From Corynebacterium lowii (GTDB taxonomy: Bacteria > Actinomycetota > Actinomycetes > Mycobacteriales > Mycobacteriaceae), in assembly GCF_001412085.1 (NCBI RefSeq), contig NZ_LKEV01000002.1, forward strand, positions 124,001 to 188,000: a stretch of DNA of 64,000 bases, in the 5' to 3' direction. The translations under genes and the position numbers were made by a program. Under the pieces are notes generated by a model. The model was not told the DNA's origin. It made no database searches and worked only from the letters and a program-made list of their open reading frames with translations. Below are positions 46,708 to 55,783 of this stretch, piece after piece. Position 1 is the first letter of the stretch. Each line of letters begins with the position of its first letter.

Positions 46708-47551
46708 GCGGCCACCCCTGTTCCGCCAAAAAGGCGAGGTCTTGATTATCCAACTCCGCGCTCTCTAATAATTCCGGGCGCACCTCCAAGGTGCGCAGCA
46801 AGGATTGCTCGCGCCGCCAACGATCCACCTTGGCGTGGTTGCCGCTGCTGAGAATCTCCGGCACGTCGAGACCGCGCCACTGCCGAGGCTTGGTATAGCA
46901 CGGCCCCTCTAGCAACCCATCGGAAAAACTATCCTCCTCGTGGCTGCGCCTATTGCCCAGTACTCCGGGAATGAGCCGCACGATGGCCTCCGCGATCACC
47001 AGGGCCGCCACCTCCCCACCGATGAGCACGTAATCCCCAATGGATACCTCGCGCACCCGGTAGCGCTGCTGAGCGTCCACTAGCACGCGCTGGTCAATCC
47101 CCTCATAGCGCCCGCAGGCGAATACCACGTGTTCTTCGTGGGACCAGGCGCGCGCGTCCTCCTGACTAAAGGGCTTTCCCGCCGGGGTGGGCACGATGAG
47201 CAGGGGAAGATCGCGTTCCTCTTCCCGCTCGGTGTACTCGTGGGCGGCCACGCCCTCCAATTCATCGTGGCGGGCGCGATCCAGGTGCGGCAGCGCGCTC
47301 ACTAGATCGCTGCCCGGCGCGGTACCACGAGCCACATCGTCCAAGGCAGGCCCCCATACCTGCGGCTTCATCACCATGCCGGGGCCACCCCCGGCGGGGG
47401 CGGAATCGACGGACTTGTGGGCGTCGGTAGCCCAGGCGCGCAGGTCATGCACACCCACCTCCAATCGCCCCTGCTCGATGGCCTTACCCAAGAGGGCGTG
47501 GCGTAGGGGGTCGAGGTATTCGGGGAAAATCGTGATGACGTCCAGGCGCAT
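46700..47551 (-). CDS. trmD: tRNA (guanine37-N1)-methyltransferase
   Basis: TrmD methylates G37 next to the anticodon and prevents frameshifting. The 283-residue SPOUT enzyme shows DVITIFPEYLDPLRHALLGK (residues 3-22), GPGMVMKPQVWGPAL, VFACGRYEGIDQRV and VSIGDYVLIGGEVAALV, which make up the knot. An insert around residues 95-125 (VAAHEYTEREEERDLPLLI) lengthens it over the usual 240-250 residues. Its ATG overlaps the rimM stop by one base. Confidence 0.97.
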   Translation of the reverse strand: MRLDVITIFPEYLDPLRHALLGKAIEQGRLEVGVHDLRAWATDAHKSVDSAPAGGGPGMVMKPQVWGPALDDVARGTAPGSDLVSALPHLDRARHDELEGVAAHEYTEREEERDLPLLIVPTPAGKPFSQEDARAWSHEEHVVFACGRYEGIDQRVLVDAQQRYRVREVSIGDYVLIGGEVAALVIAEAIVRLIPGVLGNRRSHEEDSFSDGLLEGPCYTKPRQWRGLDVPEILSSGNHAKVDRWRREQSLLRTLEVRPELLESAELDNQDLAFLAEQGWPRA

Positions 47552-48051
47552 TAGAGGTCCAACAATCCCTCGGGCGGAGTAATCGTGAGCGTGCCCTCAT
47601 CCAGATCAACCTCCGGCACGATGGCCTCCACGAAGGGCACCAGGGCCTCCTTGCCAGAGGCAAGCGTGACCTCCAACAGGTTGCGGTGCGGGCCGTGGGT
47701 AATGCCGGTGACCTTGCCGATCTCGTGGCCTTCGTGGAGTACCGCAAGGCCCTCTAGTTCGTGGTCGTAAAAGCCCTCGTCGTCCTCGTCCTCGCGGGGT
47801 TCGGCAAAAAACTGCATGCCGCGCAGGGAATCGGCCGCCGTGCGGTCCGGCACCTCCTCGAAGGTCACCAGCAGGCGGCCCTTGTGCGGGCGCACGGAGG
47901 CCACGGTGAGTTCGCGGTCTTTCTTATTCTGCCGCCCCGTGAGCACCTGGCCCACGGCAAAGCGCTCCTCCGGCTCGTCCGTGGTGGCCTCCACGGATAC
48001 CTCGCCCCGGATTCCGTGGGACTTAATCACCCGTCCGATCATCAGTTCCAT
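47551..48051 (-). CDS. rimM: 16S rRNA processing protein RimM
   Basis: RimM assists 30S head maturation. The 166-residue protein has the N-terminal barrel (MELMIGRVIKSHGIRGEVSV) and a C-terminal PRC-barrel (FYDHELEGLAVLHEGHEIGK, GPHRNLLEVTL). It starts at ATG 48051 and is followed by trmD with a one-base overlap. The 164-base gap to deoD has no gene; a TACTAT box near 48158 may be a deoD -10. Confidence 0.96.
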   Translation of the reverse strand: MELMIGRVIKSHGIRGEVSVEATTDEPEERFAVGQVLTGRQNKKDRELTVASVRPHKGRLLVTFEEVPDRTAADSLRGMQFFAEPREDEDDEGFYDHELEGLAVLHEGHEIGKVTGITHGPHRNLLEVTLASGKEALVPFVEAIVPEVDLDEGTLTITPPEGLLDL

Positions 48052-48215
48052 GAGTTAGCAGTGTAGCGAGGGGGTGGGACCGGGGGCACCCGCGCTAGGA
48101 GAGTTGGCCGCATACCGATAAACACCCAGGTCAGCGCGCCCCTTCTCCTCGACACGGCCCCCTACTATTCTCGTTGATAGCAAGCAGCTAACCGATACTC
48201 CGCAGGAGGAAAATC

Positions 48216-48938
48216 ATGCCCGCCACCACCGCCTCTACCCCGCATATCCAGCCCAAGGACGCACCGATTGCAGAGACCGTGCTCATGCCCGGTGACCCGC
48301 TGCGCGCCAAGTTCATCGCGGATAATTACCTGGATAACGTGGTGCAGTTCAATTCCGTGCGCAACATGCTGGGTTTTACCGGCACCTACCGGGGCCAGGA
48401 GGTCTCCGTGATGGGTTCCGGCATGGGTATCCCCTCTATCTCCCTGTACGCCTACGAGCTCATTCACTTCTTCGGCGCCAAGAAACTCATCCGCGTGGGC
48501 TCCTGCGGGGCGCTGCAAAAGCACCTGGATACCTACGAGATCATCGTGGCCCAGGGTGCGTGCACAGACTCTCGCTTTCTAGAGCAGTACAAGGTACCCG
48601 GCACCTTCGCCCCCATCGCCTCCTGGAAGTTGCTTTCCGCCATTCAGCGCGAGGCCCAAAACCAGGGCGTGACCACGCACGTGGGCAATATCCTTTCCAG
48701 CGATACCTTCTATGGTGACGATGAGACCGCCGTGGAGCGGTGGTCTCGCATGGGGGTGCTCGGCGTAGAGATGGAATCGGCGGGCCTCTACGCGGTGGCG
48801 GCCCGCGCGGGCGTGGATGCTCTGGGGCTCTTTACCGTCTCGGACAACATTCTCACCGGGGCCTCCACCACCCCGGAGGAGCGCCAGAGCGCCTTTACCG
48901 CGATGATGGAGCTGGCCCTGCCGATGGCGTTGGTTTAG
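48216..48938 (+). CDS. deoD: Purine nucleoside phosphorylase, DeoD type
   Basis: DeoD phosphorolyses purine (deoxy)nucleosides to base and (deoxy)ribose-1-phosphate. The 240-residue protein shows VLMPGDPLRAKFIADNYL (about 22-39), VMGSGMGIPSISLYAYEL, RVGSCGAL and the substrate stretch VLGVEMESAGLYAVAARAG (near 185-203). It has an excellent ribosome site CAGGAGG before ATG 48216. It faces the mutase gene across a 35-base gap. Its product feeds the mutase and DeoC encoded next door. Confidence 0.96.
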   Translation: MPATTASTPHIQPKDAPIAETVLMPGDPLRAKFIADNYLDNVVQFNSVRNMLGFTGTYRGQEVSVMGSGMGIPSISLYAYELIHFFGAKKLIRVGSCGALQKHLDTYEIIVAQGACTDSRFLEQYKVPGTFAPIASWKLLSAIQREAQNQGVTTHVGNILSSDTFYGDDETAVERWSRMGVLGVEMESAGLYAVAARAGVDALGLFTVSDNILTGASTTPEERQSAFTAMMELALPMALV

Positions 48939-48973
48939 GGCTGGGCTTATCGACGCACCGCTGCCACCACCGC

Positions 48974-50689
48974 CTACCGCAGCGCCGCGTGAAGATCCGC
49001 CAGCAGGGCCTCCATCCTCGCCTGCGCGGCGCGCTCCTGCTCTGCAACACCTTGCGGCGAGGTCCCTCGACTGGGTTCGATCACCTCGGCGTAGCACTTG
49101 AGCTTCGGCTCCGTGCCCGAGGGACGTACGATCACCCGGGAGTCCTCCTCGGTGAACAGCACCATGCCTGGGGTGGGTGGCAGGCCACGGTATCCGGCAG
49201 AAAGGTCGGCTACCTCCGTCACGCGAGCACCACCCAGGGAGTCCGGCGGGGTCTCCATAAAACGAGACAATGCAGCGGCCACCTCTTCGGTGCTGACCAG
49301 GCGCACCGTGAGCGGGCGGGTGAGGTAAGTGCCATAGGTGGCGTCGATAAGCAGGCCTGTCTCCCGCAGGTCCGTGCGCGCGGCGAGTTCGGCCACGCGC
49401 AGGCAGGCAGCAATGCCGTCCTTATCGCGCACGAACTGAGGGTCGGGGCAGTAGCCAATGGCCTCCTCGTAGCCGAATATCAGGCCCGGCACCCGGCCAA
49501 TCCACTTGAAGCCGGTGAGCGTGGGGGTAAAGCGCAGGCCGTGGCGCTGCGCGATGCGCTCTAGCAGGCGGGAACTAACGATAGAGCAGGCCAACACACC
49601 GCCCTCGTGGGCGCCCCGGGCGGCCTCCTCGCCCAAGAGGGCTCCCACGCGGTCGCCACTGAGTTGTTCCCAGCGCTGCGGTTCACCGGTATCGGGACGC
49701 GGAATGGCTACGCTGCACCGGTCGGCGTCCGGGTCTACAGCCAGAATAAGCCGCGCGCCCACCCTATTTGCGGTGGCAATGGCGAGGTCAAGAGCACCGG
49801 GCTCCTCCGGGTTGGGGAACTCCACCGTGGGAAAGTCCGGGTCCGGCTCCTGCTGTTCGGCCACGGGGGTGACATTGTGAAAACCCGCCTCGCGCAGCAC
49901 GCGCACCAGCAGGCCGCCACCCACCCCGTGCATGGCGGTAACCACGATCGGCAGGTCGCGGGGCTGCTTATCGACGTCCCGGAGCACCACCCTCACGTAC
50001 TCCTCCACCACGTCCTCGCCCACGTGCGTTAGCCCCGACGAGGTGCGCGGCACCTCATCGGCGTAGCCCACGGCGTCGATAGCGCTGGCGATCTCGGCAT
50101 CAGCCGGGGCGATGAGTTGCACCCCGCGCGCCTCCTCGTCCTCCACCACGCGCCCGCCCAGGTAGACCTTGTAACCGTTATCGCGCGGCGGGTTATGGGA
50201 GGCGGTGACCATCACGCCCGCCTCGCAGCGCAGGTGACGCACGGCGAAGGCCGTCACGGGGGTGGGCAGGCCCGGCAGGAGAGCCAGAACCTCGCAGCCT
50301 GCGGCGGCCAGCACCTCGGCGGCGGCCCGGTGGAACTCGTGGGAGCCGTGGCGCGCATCGCAGCCCACCACCACGCGGGGCCGCTCCACCTGGTTGCTCA
50401 GCCACTGGCCCAAACCCCTGCTGGTGCGGGTCACCGTGGCGAGGTTCATGCGGGACTCCCCCGCTCCGATCTCCCCGCGCAGGCCCGCCGTGCCAAAGGC
50501 CAGCGGCCCGGCGAAGCGCTCGGCCAGTTCCGGGGAGTTCTGGGCGATGAGCGCGTCCAACTCCGCCCTGGTACAAGGGTCGGGGTCGTGGTCGCGCCAG
50601 GTTCGAGCGCGCTCTAGGGTTGCGGGGCTGGGCTGCGCGGGCGGCGTGCCGTCGAAAGCTCTGCCGGGGCTGTGAGGTTCCGGCGCCAC
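48974..50689 (-). CDS. Phospho-sugar mutase (alpha-D-phosphohexomutase family)
   Basis: This 571-residue mutase shifts a phosphate between the 1- and 5/6-positions of a sugar. All four family motifs are present: catalytic Ser in MVTASHNPPRDNG (about 160-172), metal loop DPDADRCSVA, sugar loop FGYEEAIGYCPDP and phosphate site RPSGTEPKLK. The long N-terminal region and the FGYEEAIG loop place it with large PGM/PMM-like enzymes. It directly follows deoC on the same strand, and no DeoB-type phosphopentomutase is visible. I therefore infer that it interconverts (deoxy)ribose-1- and 5-phosphate in nucleoside breakdown, though a phosphoglucomutase role cannot be excluded. It starts at 50689, one base after the deoC stop. 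Confidence 0.9.
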   Translation of the reverse strand: MAPEPHSPGRAFDGTPPAQPSPATLERARTWRDHDPDPCTRAELDALIAQNSPELAERFAGPLAFGTAGLRGEIGAGESRMNLATVTRTSRGLGQWLSNQVERPRVVVGCDARHGSHEFHRAAAEVLAAAGCEVLALLPGLPTPVTAFAVRHLRCEAGVMVTASHNPPRDNGYKVYLGGRVVEDEEARGVQLIAPADAEIASAIDAVGYADEVPRTSSGLTHVGEDVVEEYVRVVLRDVDKQPRDLPIVVTAMHGVGGGLLVRVLREAGFHNVTPVAEQQEPDPDFPTVEFPNPEEPGALDLAIATANRVGARLILAVDPDADRCSVAIPRPDTGEPQRWEQLSGDRVGALLGEEAARGAHEGGVLACSIVSSRLLERIAQRHGLRFTPTLTGFKWIGRVPGLIFGYEEAIGYCPDPQFVRDKDGIAACLRVAELAARTDLRETGLLIDATYGTYLTRPLTVRLVSTEEVAAALSRFMETPPDSLGGARVTEVADLSAGYRGLPPTPGMVLFTEEDSRVIVRPSGTEPKLKCYAEVIEPSRGTSPQGVAEQERAAQARMEALLADLHAALR

Positions 50690-50691
50690 GA

Positions 50692-51327
50692 TTAGCCCTC
50701 CACCACGGCGCGGCTAGAAGAACAACCCAAGCGGGTAGCCCCGGCGGCAATCATGGCGCGGGCCGTGGCGGCGTCTCGGATACCGCCGGAGGCCTTGACC
50801 CCCAGGCGCTCCCCCACGGTCTGCGCCATGAGTCGCACGGCGTGCTCGCTGGCCCCACCTGCGGGATGGAAGCCGGTAGAGGTTTTCACAAAGTCCGCAC
50901 CCGCGGCCTCGGCGGCGCGACAGGCCCCCACGATCTGCTCATCGCTGAGTACTGCGGATTCGATAATCACCTTGAGCACCACGCCGGGGGCGGCCTGACG
51001 CACGGCGCAAATATCACTTTCCACGGCGGCCATATCCCCCTCGCGGGCGGCGGCCACATTAATCACCATGTCGATCTCCTCGGCACCCTGAGCGGCGGCC
51101 AGAGAAGCCTCGGCGGCCTTCACGGAACTGTGGTGCGCCCCGGAGGGGAAGCCACACACCACCGCCAGGTGCAGACCCTCGGGGAGGGAAAGCGGCAACT
51201 CGGAGGGGGAAACGCACACGGAGTAGCAGCCCAGATCGGCGGCCTCGGCCACCAGAGCCTCGACCTCGCTGGCGGTGGCCTCGGGCTTGAGCAGGGTGTG
51301 GTCAATCATGCGGGCGATGTTCGTCAT
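50692..51327 (-). CDS. deoC: Deoxyribose-phosphate aldolase
   Basis: DeoC splits deoxyribose-5-phosphate to acetaldehyde and glyceraldehyde-3-phosphate. The 211-residue barrel protein has [19 protein letters not shown] (about 7-25), [20 protein letters not shown], the Schiff-base Lys in [13 protein letters not shown] and the second Lys in [14 protein letters not shown]. Its length is short but normal for the class. It starts at 51327 and lies between deoA and the mutase in a three-gene run. Confidence 0.96.
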   Translation of the reverse strand: MTNIARMIDHTLLKPEATASEVEALVAEAADLGCYSVCVSPSELPLSLPEGLHLAVVCGFPSGAHHSSVKAAEASLAAAQGAEEIDMVINVAAAREGDMAAVESDICAVRQAAPGVVLKVIIESAVLSDEQIVGACRAAEAAGADFVKTSTGFHPAGGASEHAVRLMAQTVGERLGVKASGGIRDAATARAMIAAGATRLGCSSSRAVVEG

Positions 51328-51377
51328 AGCGGGTTCCTCCTGGTGGGGTTGTGCGGGTTATCGAGTCTGAGCAGTGC

Positions 51378-52706
51378 TTAAGAGATCACGTCGTGGATCA
51401 GCGTGCGGGGTGCGGGTGGCTCGGCACCGATGTGGATACCGGGCAGCACGGCCTCCTCGGCGCGCGCAAAGCGCTCCGGGGTGTCGGTATGCAAGGTCAG
51501 CAGCGGTTGACCGGGCTCTACCCTTTGCCCGTATTCCACGTGCAATTCTATGCCCGCGGCGGCCTGCACCCTATCCTCCTTGCGGGCGCGCCCGGCACCC
51601 AGACGCCAGGAGCCGACGCCGAGCGCCAGGGCGTCGAGAGCATCCACATAACCCGCGCGCTCCGCCCGCACCTCGTGGGTGTGGCGGGCCACGGGCAGGG
51701 GTGCGGCCGGGTCGCCGCCCTGGGCCTCCACCATGCGCTTCCAGGTATCCATCGCGCGGCCGCTATCGAGGGCTCCCTCCACGTCGGCATCGCGGATACC
51801 CGCGAGTTCCAGCATGGCGCGGGCGAGCGCACAGGTGAGTTCGCGCACGTCACCTGGGCCGCCGCCACCGAGCACTTCGACGGCCTCGCGCACTTCTAAG
51901 GCGTTGCCGATGGTGCGGCCCAGCGGTACCTCCATGTCGGTGAGCAGGGCGCGGGTGGACACTCCGGCGTCGGTGCCTAGGTCCACCATCGCGCGGGCCA
52001 ACTGGCGCGCGGAATCGACGTCGCGCATGAATGCTCCGGAGCCGACCTTGACGTCTAGCACCAGGGCGGAGGTACCCTCAGCAATTTTCTTGCTCATAAT
52101 CGAGCTGGCGATCAGCGGCAGGCAATCCACCGTGGCGGTGACATCTCGCAGCGCGTACAACTTCCTATCCGCCGGGGCGAGGTCCGCGTTGGCGGCGGCC
52201 ACCACAGCCCCTACCTCGCACAATATCTCCTTCATGCGCGGGGTGCTCATCTCCGGGGACCAGCCGGGAATCGCCTCCAACTTGTCCAGGGTTCCCCCGG
52301 TGTGTCCCAGGCCTCGGCCGGAGAGTTGCGGCACCGCCACCCCAAAACTCGCCACCAGCGGCCCGAGCGGGAGGGTCACCTTATCGCCCACCCCGCCCGT
52401 GGAGTGCTTATCCACCGTGGGTTTGCCGAGGTCGGAGAGGTCCAGCGTGCTGCCGCTGGCGATCATCGCGCCCGTCCACTGCGCCACCTCCTCGCGGTTC
52501 ATGCCGCGCAGGAAGATCGCCATAGCCAGGGCCGCCATCTGCTCCTCGCTCACCACGCCGCGTGTATAAGCGTCCACCACCCAGGCGATGTGTTCCATTT
52601 TCCAGGCGCCGCCGTCGCGTTTGGTGCGGATAATATCCACTACGTCAAAAGGCTCTGCGTTATTGACGGTATTAGCTTCTGTGCTTTTCATTCCGGCACC
52701 CGGCAT
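51378..52706 (-). CDS. deoA: Thymidine phosphorylase
   Basis: DeoA phosphorolyses thymidine to thymine and deoxyribose-1-phosphate. The 442-residue protein has the family signature around SGRGLGHTGGTLDKLEAIPG, the phosphate-site KHSTGGVGDKVTLPLGPL, and a C-terminal pyrimidine-phosphorylase domain (IELHVEYGQRVEPGQPL). An alternative start is ATG 52691; ATG 52706 has AAGGAG 14 bases upstream, so the call is not firm. It is the first gene of deoA-deoC-mutase and divergent from cdd. Confidence 0.95.
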   Translation of the reverse strand: MPGAGMKSTEANTVNNAEPFDVVDIIRTKRDGGAWKMEHIAWVVDAYTRGVVSEEQMAALAMAIFLRGMNREEVAQWTGAMIASGSTLDLSDLGKPTVDKHSTGGVGDKVTLPLGPLVASFGVAVPQLSGRGLGHTGGTLDKLEAIPGWSPEMSTPRMKEILCEVGAVVAAANADLAPADRKLYALRDVTATVDCLPLIASSIMSKKIAEGTSALVLDVKVGSGAFMRDVDSARQLARAMVDLGTDAGVSTRALLTDMEVPLGRTIGNALEVREAVEVLGGGGPGDVRELTCALARAMLELAGIRDADVEGALDSGRAMDTWKRMVEAQGGDPAAPLPVARHTHEVRAERAGYVDALDALALGVGSWRLGAGRARKEDRVQAAAGIELHVEYGQRVEPGQPLLTLHTDTPERFARAEEAVLPGIHIGAEPPAPRTLIHDVIS

Positions 52707-52779
52707 GGTGATTGACCACTCTCCTTGAAGGAATTATGCGATCCAATGGGCTTGTATGGCTCCTGCCTGGGAGTTTATC

Positions 52780-52802
52780 ATTCTCACAGGAAAACGATTC
52801 TC
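52780..52802. promoter_or_regulatory. Repeated ATTCTC elements in the deoA/cdd divergent region
   Basis: ATTCTC occurs at 52780-52785 and 52797-52802, 17 bases apart, between the divergent deoA and cdd genes. It is a candidate operator for co-regulating the two nucleoside operons. The match is short, so confidence is low. No regulator gene is adjacent. Confidence 0.3.
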
Positions 52803-52851
52803 GGCTTTCTTTCCCTTTGTATCCCCCTGTATCTCACCCCAGGAGGCACCC

Positions 52852-53370
52852 ATGCCCACCGCCTTTGACCCCGACCTCGCGCGCCGGCTTCTCGACGCCG
52901 CCCTCGAGGTAGCCCAGCGCGCCTGGGTGCCGTACAGCAACTTCCCCGTGGGAGCGGCGGTGCTCACCAACCACGGCGAGGTGATCTCCGGGTGCAACGT
53001 GGAAAACGCCGCCTACGGGGAGGCCATCTGCGCCGAGCGCAACGCCGTGACCACGATGGTGGCGGTGGGCCAACGAGAGGCTGCTGCCGACGCCGCCCCT
53101 TCCGCCTCTGGTGCGGTGCCCGCTCCCGTGCCGCAGGTGCGCGCCGTGGCCGTGGTGGGGCTGAGCGCCGCCCCCTGCTGGCCCTGCGGTGCCTGCCGTC
53201 AGGTGCTGCGCGAGTTCCACTGCCAGCACGTGATCGTGGAGGACGCTGCGGGTGAACCCGTGATCTTGCCCTTTGAGCAGATTCTCCCCCATTCTTTCGG
53301 GCCGGAGGCGCTGGGTGAGGCCGCGGGTTCTGAGGCTACCGATTTCGAGGCCGCCGGGGAGGAGAAATAA
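52852..53370 (+). CDS. cdd: Cytidine deaminase
   Basis: Cdd converts (deoxy)cytidine to (deoxy)uridine. The 172-residue protein is the tetrameric type: YSNFPVGAAVLTNHGEVISG, the zinc/catalytic segment NVENAAYGEAICAERNAVTT with CAE, and PCWPCGACRQVLREF with the other two Cys ligands. It is longer than the usual 130 residues because of an Ala/Pro-rich insert (about 65-85) and a Gly/Glu/Ala-rich tail. AGGAGG lies seven bases before ATG 52852. nupC follows after two bases. Confidence 0.95.
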   Translation: MPTAFDPDLARRLLDAALEVAQRAWVPYSNFPVGAAVLTNHGEVISGCNVENAAYGEAICAERNAVTTMVAVGQREAAADAAPSASGAVPAPVPQVRAVAVVGLSAAPCWPCGACRQVLREFHCQHVIVEDAAGEPVILPFEQILPHSFGPEALGEAAGSEATDFEAAGEEK

Positions 53371-53372
53371 TC

Positions 53373-54590
53373 ATGGATCGCTTTCAAGGGCTCATCGGCA
53401 TAGCCTGCATTTTTGCCATCATCATCGGCTTTTCCACCAGCCGCCGCGATATTAAATGGCGCACCCTGGGCGTGGGCTTTGGCCTCCAAGCGCTCTTTGC
53501 TCTCTTAGTGCTCAAATGGGAACCCGGCTTCCAGGCTCTCAAGGCCACGGCGGATGGGATCTCTAAACTCATCGAGTTCACCAACGAGGGCACCAGCTTT
53601 GTTTTCGGCTCCCTCTTTGACACGGAGGGCAATTCCTTCGTTTTCGCCTTTAATGTGCTGCCCATCATCGTGTTCCTCGGGGCAATTATCGGCGCGCTAT
53701 ATTATCTGCGCGTTTTGCAGTGGTTCGTGGAGATAGTCGGCACGGCACTGAACAAGATCATGGGCACCTCCAAATTGGAATCGGTATGGGCCTCCACCGT
53801 GATTTTCTTGGGCCAATCCGAGGCCCCGTTGGTGATTAAACCCTGGCTTCCCAAACTCACCCGCTCCGAACTCTTCGCCTGCATGACGGGCGGCTTCGCC
53901 TCCGTGGCGGGCTCCACCCTCATCGGTTATTCCCTGCTCGGCGCACCCCTGGAATACCTGCTGGCGGCCTCCATTATGAACGCACCCGGCTCGCTTATCG
54001 TAGCCAAGGCCCTCATGCCGGAAACGGAACAATCCGTGGCCGTCGCCGACGTACGCAGTATCCGCGATACTGAAAACCGCAATATCATCGACGCCCTCGG
54101 CGCCGGAGCGCTTTCCGGCGGGCGCATCGCCGTGACCGTGGCCTGCCTGCTCGTGGCCTTCATCGCGCTCATCGCCATGATCTCCGCCGCCCTCGGCGGT
54201 ATCGGTCACCTCTTCGGGCAAGAAAATTGGTCGCTCGACGGCCTCTTTGGCCTCATCTTCAGCCCCGTAGCTTGGGTCATCGGTGTGCCCTGGGACGAGG
54301 CCTCTCTGGTGGGTAACTTCATCGGCCAAAAGACCATCCTCAACGAGTTTGTGGGCTACACCAGCTTCTCCGAACATGTGGACACCATGAGTGACAAAGC
54401 CGTCATGCTCACCACCTTTGCCCTGGCGGGCTTTGCCAACCTCGCCTCCATCGCCATTCAGATTGGCTCCTTCGGGGCGCTGTGCCCCGAGCGGCGTTCC
54501 GACGTCGCGGAACTAGGCATGCGGGCGCTCTTCGGCGGGTTCCTCACCAACATGCTCAATGCGGCGATTGTGGGGGTGATTGTGTTTTAG
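53373..54590 (+). CDS. nupC: NupC-type concentrative nucleoside transporter
   Basis: NupC imports nucleosides with protons or sodium. The 405-residue protein has about ten membrane segments. Family stretches are FVFAFNVLPIIVFLGAIIGA (about 89-108), VFLGQSEAPLVIKPWLPKLT (about 145-164), MTGGFASVAGSTLIGYSLLG and GSFGALCPERRSDVAELGMR near the C-terminus. It starts at 53373 (ATG), two bases after cdd, and a terminator follows. Together with cdd, deoA, deoC, deoD and the mutase it forms a full uptake and breakdown route. Confidence 0.96.
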   Translation: MDRFQGLIGIACIFAIIIGFSTSRRDIKWRTLGVGFGLQALFALLVLKWEPGFQALKATADGISKLIEFTNEGTSFVFGSLFDTEGNSFVFAFNVLPIIVFLGAIIGALYYLRVLQWFVEIVGTALNKIMGTSKLESVWASTVIFLGQSEAPLVIKPWLPKLTRSELFACMTGGFASVAGSTLIGYSLLGAPLEYLLAASIMNAPGSLIVAKALMPETEQSVAVADVRSIRDTENRNIIDALGAGALSGGRIAVTVACLLVAFIALIAMISAALGGIGHLFGQENWSLDGLFGLIFSPVAWVIGVPWDEASLVGNFIGQKTILNEFVGYTSFSEHVDTMSDKAVMLTTFALAGFANLASIAIQIGSFGALCPERRSDVAELGMRALFGGFLTNMLNAAIVGVIVF

Positions 54591-54603
54591 AAAGCTGCAC
54601 GCG

Positions 54604-54638
54604 AAAAGGGGCCACCAGCATTATGGTGGTCCCTTTTC
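54604..54638. terminator. Bidirectional hairpin terminator after nupC
   Basis: AAAAGGGGCCACCA and TGGTGGTCCCTTTT form a 14-bp stem with one G-T type mismatch around the loop GCATTA, with A- and T-runs on the two sides. It serves the convergent nupC and the 54646-54954 gene. Confidence 0.85.
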
Positions 54639-54645
54639 CCGTCTA

Positions 54646-54954
54646 CTATGAGTGGTCGGCCTTATCCACAAGGTAGGCCATCATGAAGTACAGAGGATCA
54701 AGTTCCTCAAGTTCCTTCACCAGCGCATCTTCTTCACCTGTCTCAAAAACTTTACTGATATTGGGATTAACCAAGAGCACCCGCATATTGCCAGAGCCCA
54801 GTATCTTCCCAATCACCTCAGTAATCTGCGCTTCCGTCGGACGATCAGGGTCATAGCCGAAGTACCTAAATACATCGATTAGAGTAACCCAATCATCAAC
54901 CTCATCAATATATTCACAGACCCACTGAAAAAGATCATCGTGAGAGATGGACAC
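54646..54954 (-). CDS. Unrecognised acidic 102-residue protein
   Basis: I do not recognise this gene. The 102-residue product is strongly acidic (about 21 Asp/Glu against 7-8 Lys/Arg) and cytosolic, with aromatic residues near the N-terminus (LFQWVCEYIDEVDDWVTL). It resembles small immunity proteins in size and charge only. GTG 54954 lies seven bases after the upstream gene's stop, with GGAG ten bases before it, so the two genes are translated from one mRNA. Base composition is lower in GC than the core genes. Confidence 0.75.
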   Translation of the reverse strand: MSISHDDLFQWVCEYIDEVDDWVTLIDVFRYFGYDPDRPTEAQITEVIGKILGSGNMRVLLVNPNISKVFETGEEDALVKELEELDPLYFMMAYLVDKADHS

Positions 54955-54961
54955 TACACAT

Positions 54962-55654
54962 TCACTCCAATCCAGGGAACGCCTTTATCCAAAACCCTAC
55001 TGTATCTCTTTCCAACCCCGGAGAAAGCAACTCAAAGCTCTCCACCAACCGCAAGGGACTAAACCGCTTACAGTTCACCGCCAGGCTTTCCCCCGCCGAG
55101 TTCATCACCCTGCACGAAGCATGCTCAGCTCCAGCAGAAACCTCCTGAAAAACACGGCGAGCGTTCTCATCCCGGTACGCATGGGACCGAATCACATACT
55201 CCGGGCGCAAGGGTTGCCAATAACTACTGCTCTTGTTACTGACGTGCATCGTGAGCGAAGTCGGCTCAATATCCGTTAGCCCCGCAAGCACAACTTCCCA
55301 AACGGCAAAGAACGGCCGCAGCGGCAACCGGTCACCAATCACTGCCACCGTCAGCAAAAAGGTGGCCCACTCCCCTGCCTCCGGCGCATCGCTTAGCATG
55401 CGTGGTCGGTGGTAATAATCGTGAACCTCCCAGAGCGCAGCCGAGCCAATGGGATAATCCTTTCTTTCCCATTCCGATTCACCCGTATGCGCAAAACCCA
55501 ATATGCGCTCGCAATCCATGAAGTCTCTCAACGGGTCCACGCTCTCATTGAGTATGGTCCCCTGCGGGTAGGCGGCTGCCAGCTCTACACTCACAAAGGA
55601 ATCGCTCCCACCAATGAGCATGGGCCGCCGTTGCCCCACATACTCCTCAGACAC
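54962..55654 (-). CDS. Unrecognised 230-residue protein
   Basis: I do not recognise this gene. The 230-residue soluble product has no signal peptide, membrane segment or enzyme motif that I can identify. Notable stretches are RRPMLIGGSDSFVSVELAAA near the N-terminus and PLRPEYVIRSHAYRDENARR near residues 147-166. GTG 55654 has GGAGG seven bases upstream. It heads a two-gene operon with the acidic 102-residue protein. The local composition is less GC-rich than neighbours, suggesting accessory DNA. Confidence 0.75.
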   Translation of the reverse strand: MSEEYVGQRRPMLIGGSDSFVSVELAAAYPQGTILNESVDPLRDFMDCERILGFAHTGESEWERKDYPIGSAALWEVHDYYHRPRMLSDAPEAGEWATFLLTVAVIGDRLPLRPFFAVWEVVLAGLTDIEPTSLTMHVSNKSSSYWQPLRPEYVIRSHAYRDENARRVFQEVSAGAEHASCRVMNSAGESLAVNCKRFSPLRLVESFELLSPGLERDTVGFWIKAFPGLE

Positions 55655-55770
55655 CGCAGTCCCTCCGTTTCGGGGAATAAAACACGCAGGTCACCAAGAA
55701 AAAATCACACGGTAGGCAAAATATAACCTCCCATTCACCTGCCCTCAACCTTCCCGTTTCTTTCCACCCC

Positions 55771-55776
55771 TACGAT
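55771..55776 (+). promoter_or_regulatory. -10 box for leaderless phosphatase transcript
   Basis: TACGAT ends seven bases before ATG 55784. No ribosome site is present, so transcription probably starts on the ATG. Confidence 0.5.
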
Positions 55777-55783
55777 CACCCCC

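Noticed and set aside
54662..54670. Perfect DnaA box TTATCCACA
   Set aside because: It lies inside the coding sequence for Val-Asp-Lys at the end of a gene and stands alone, so chance is the simplest reading.
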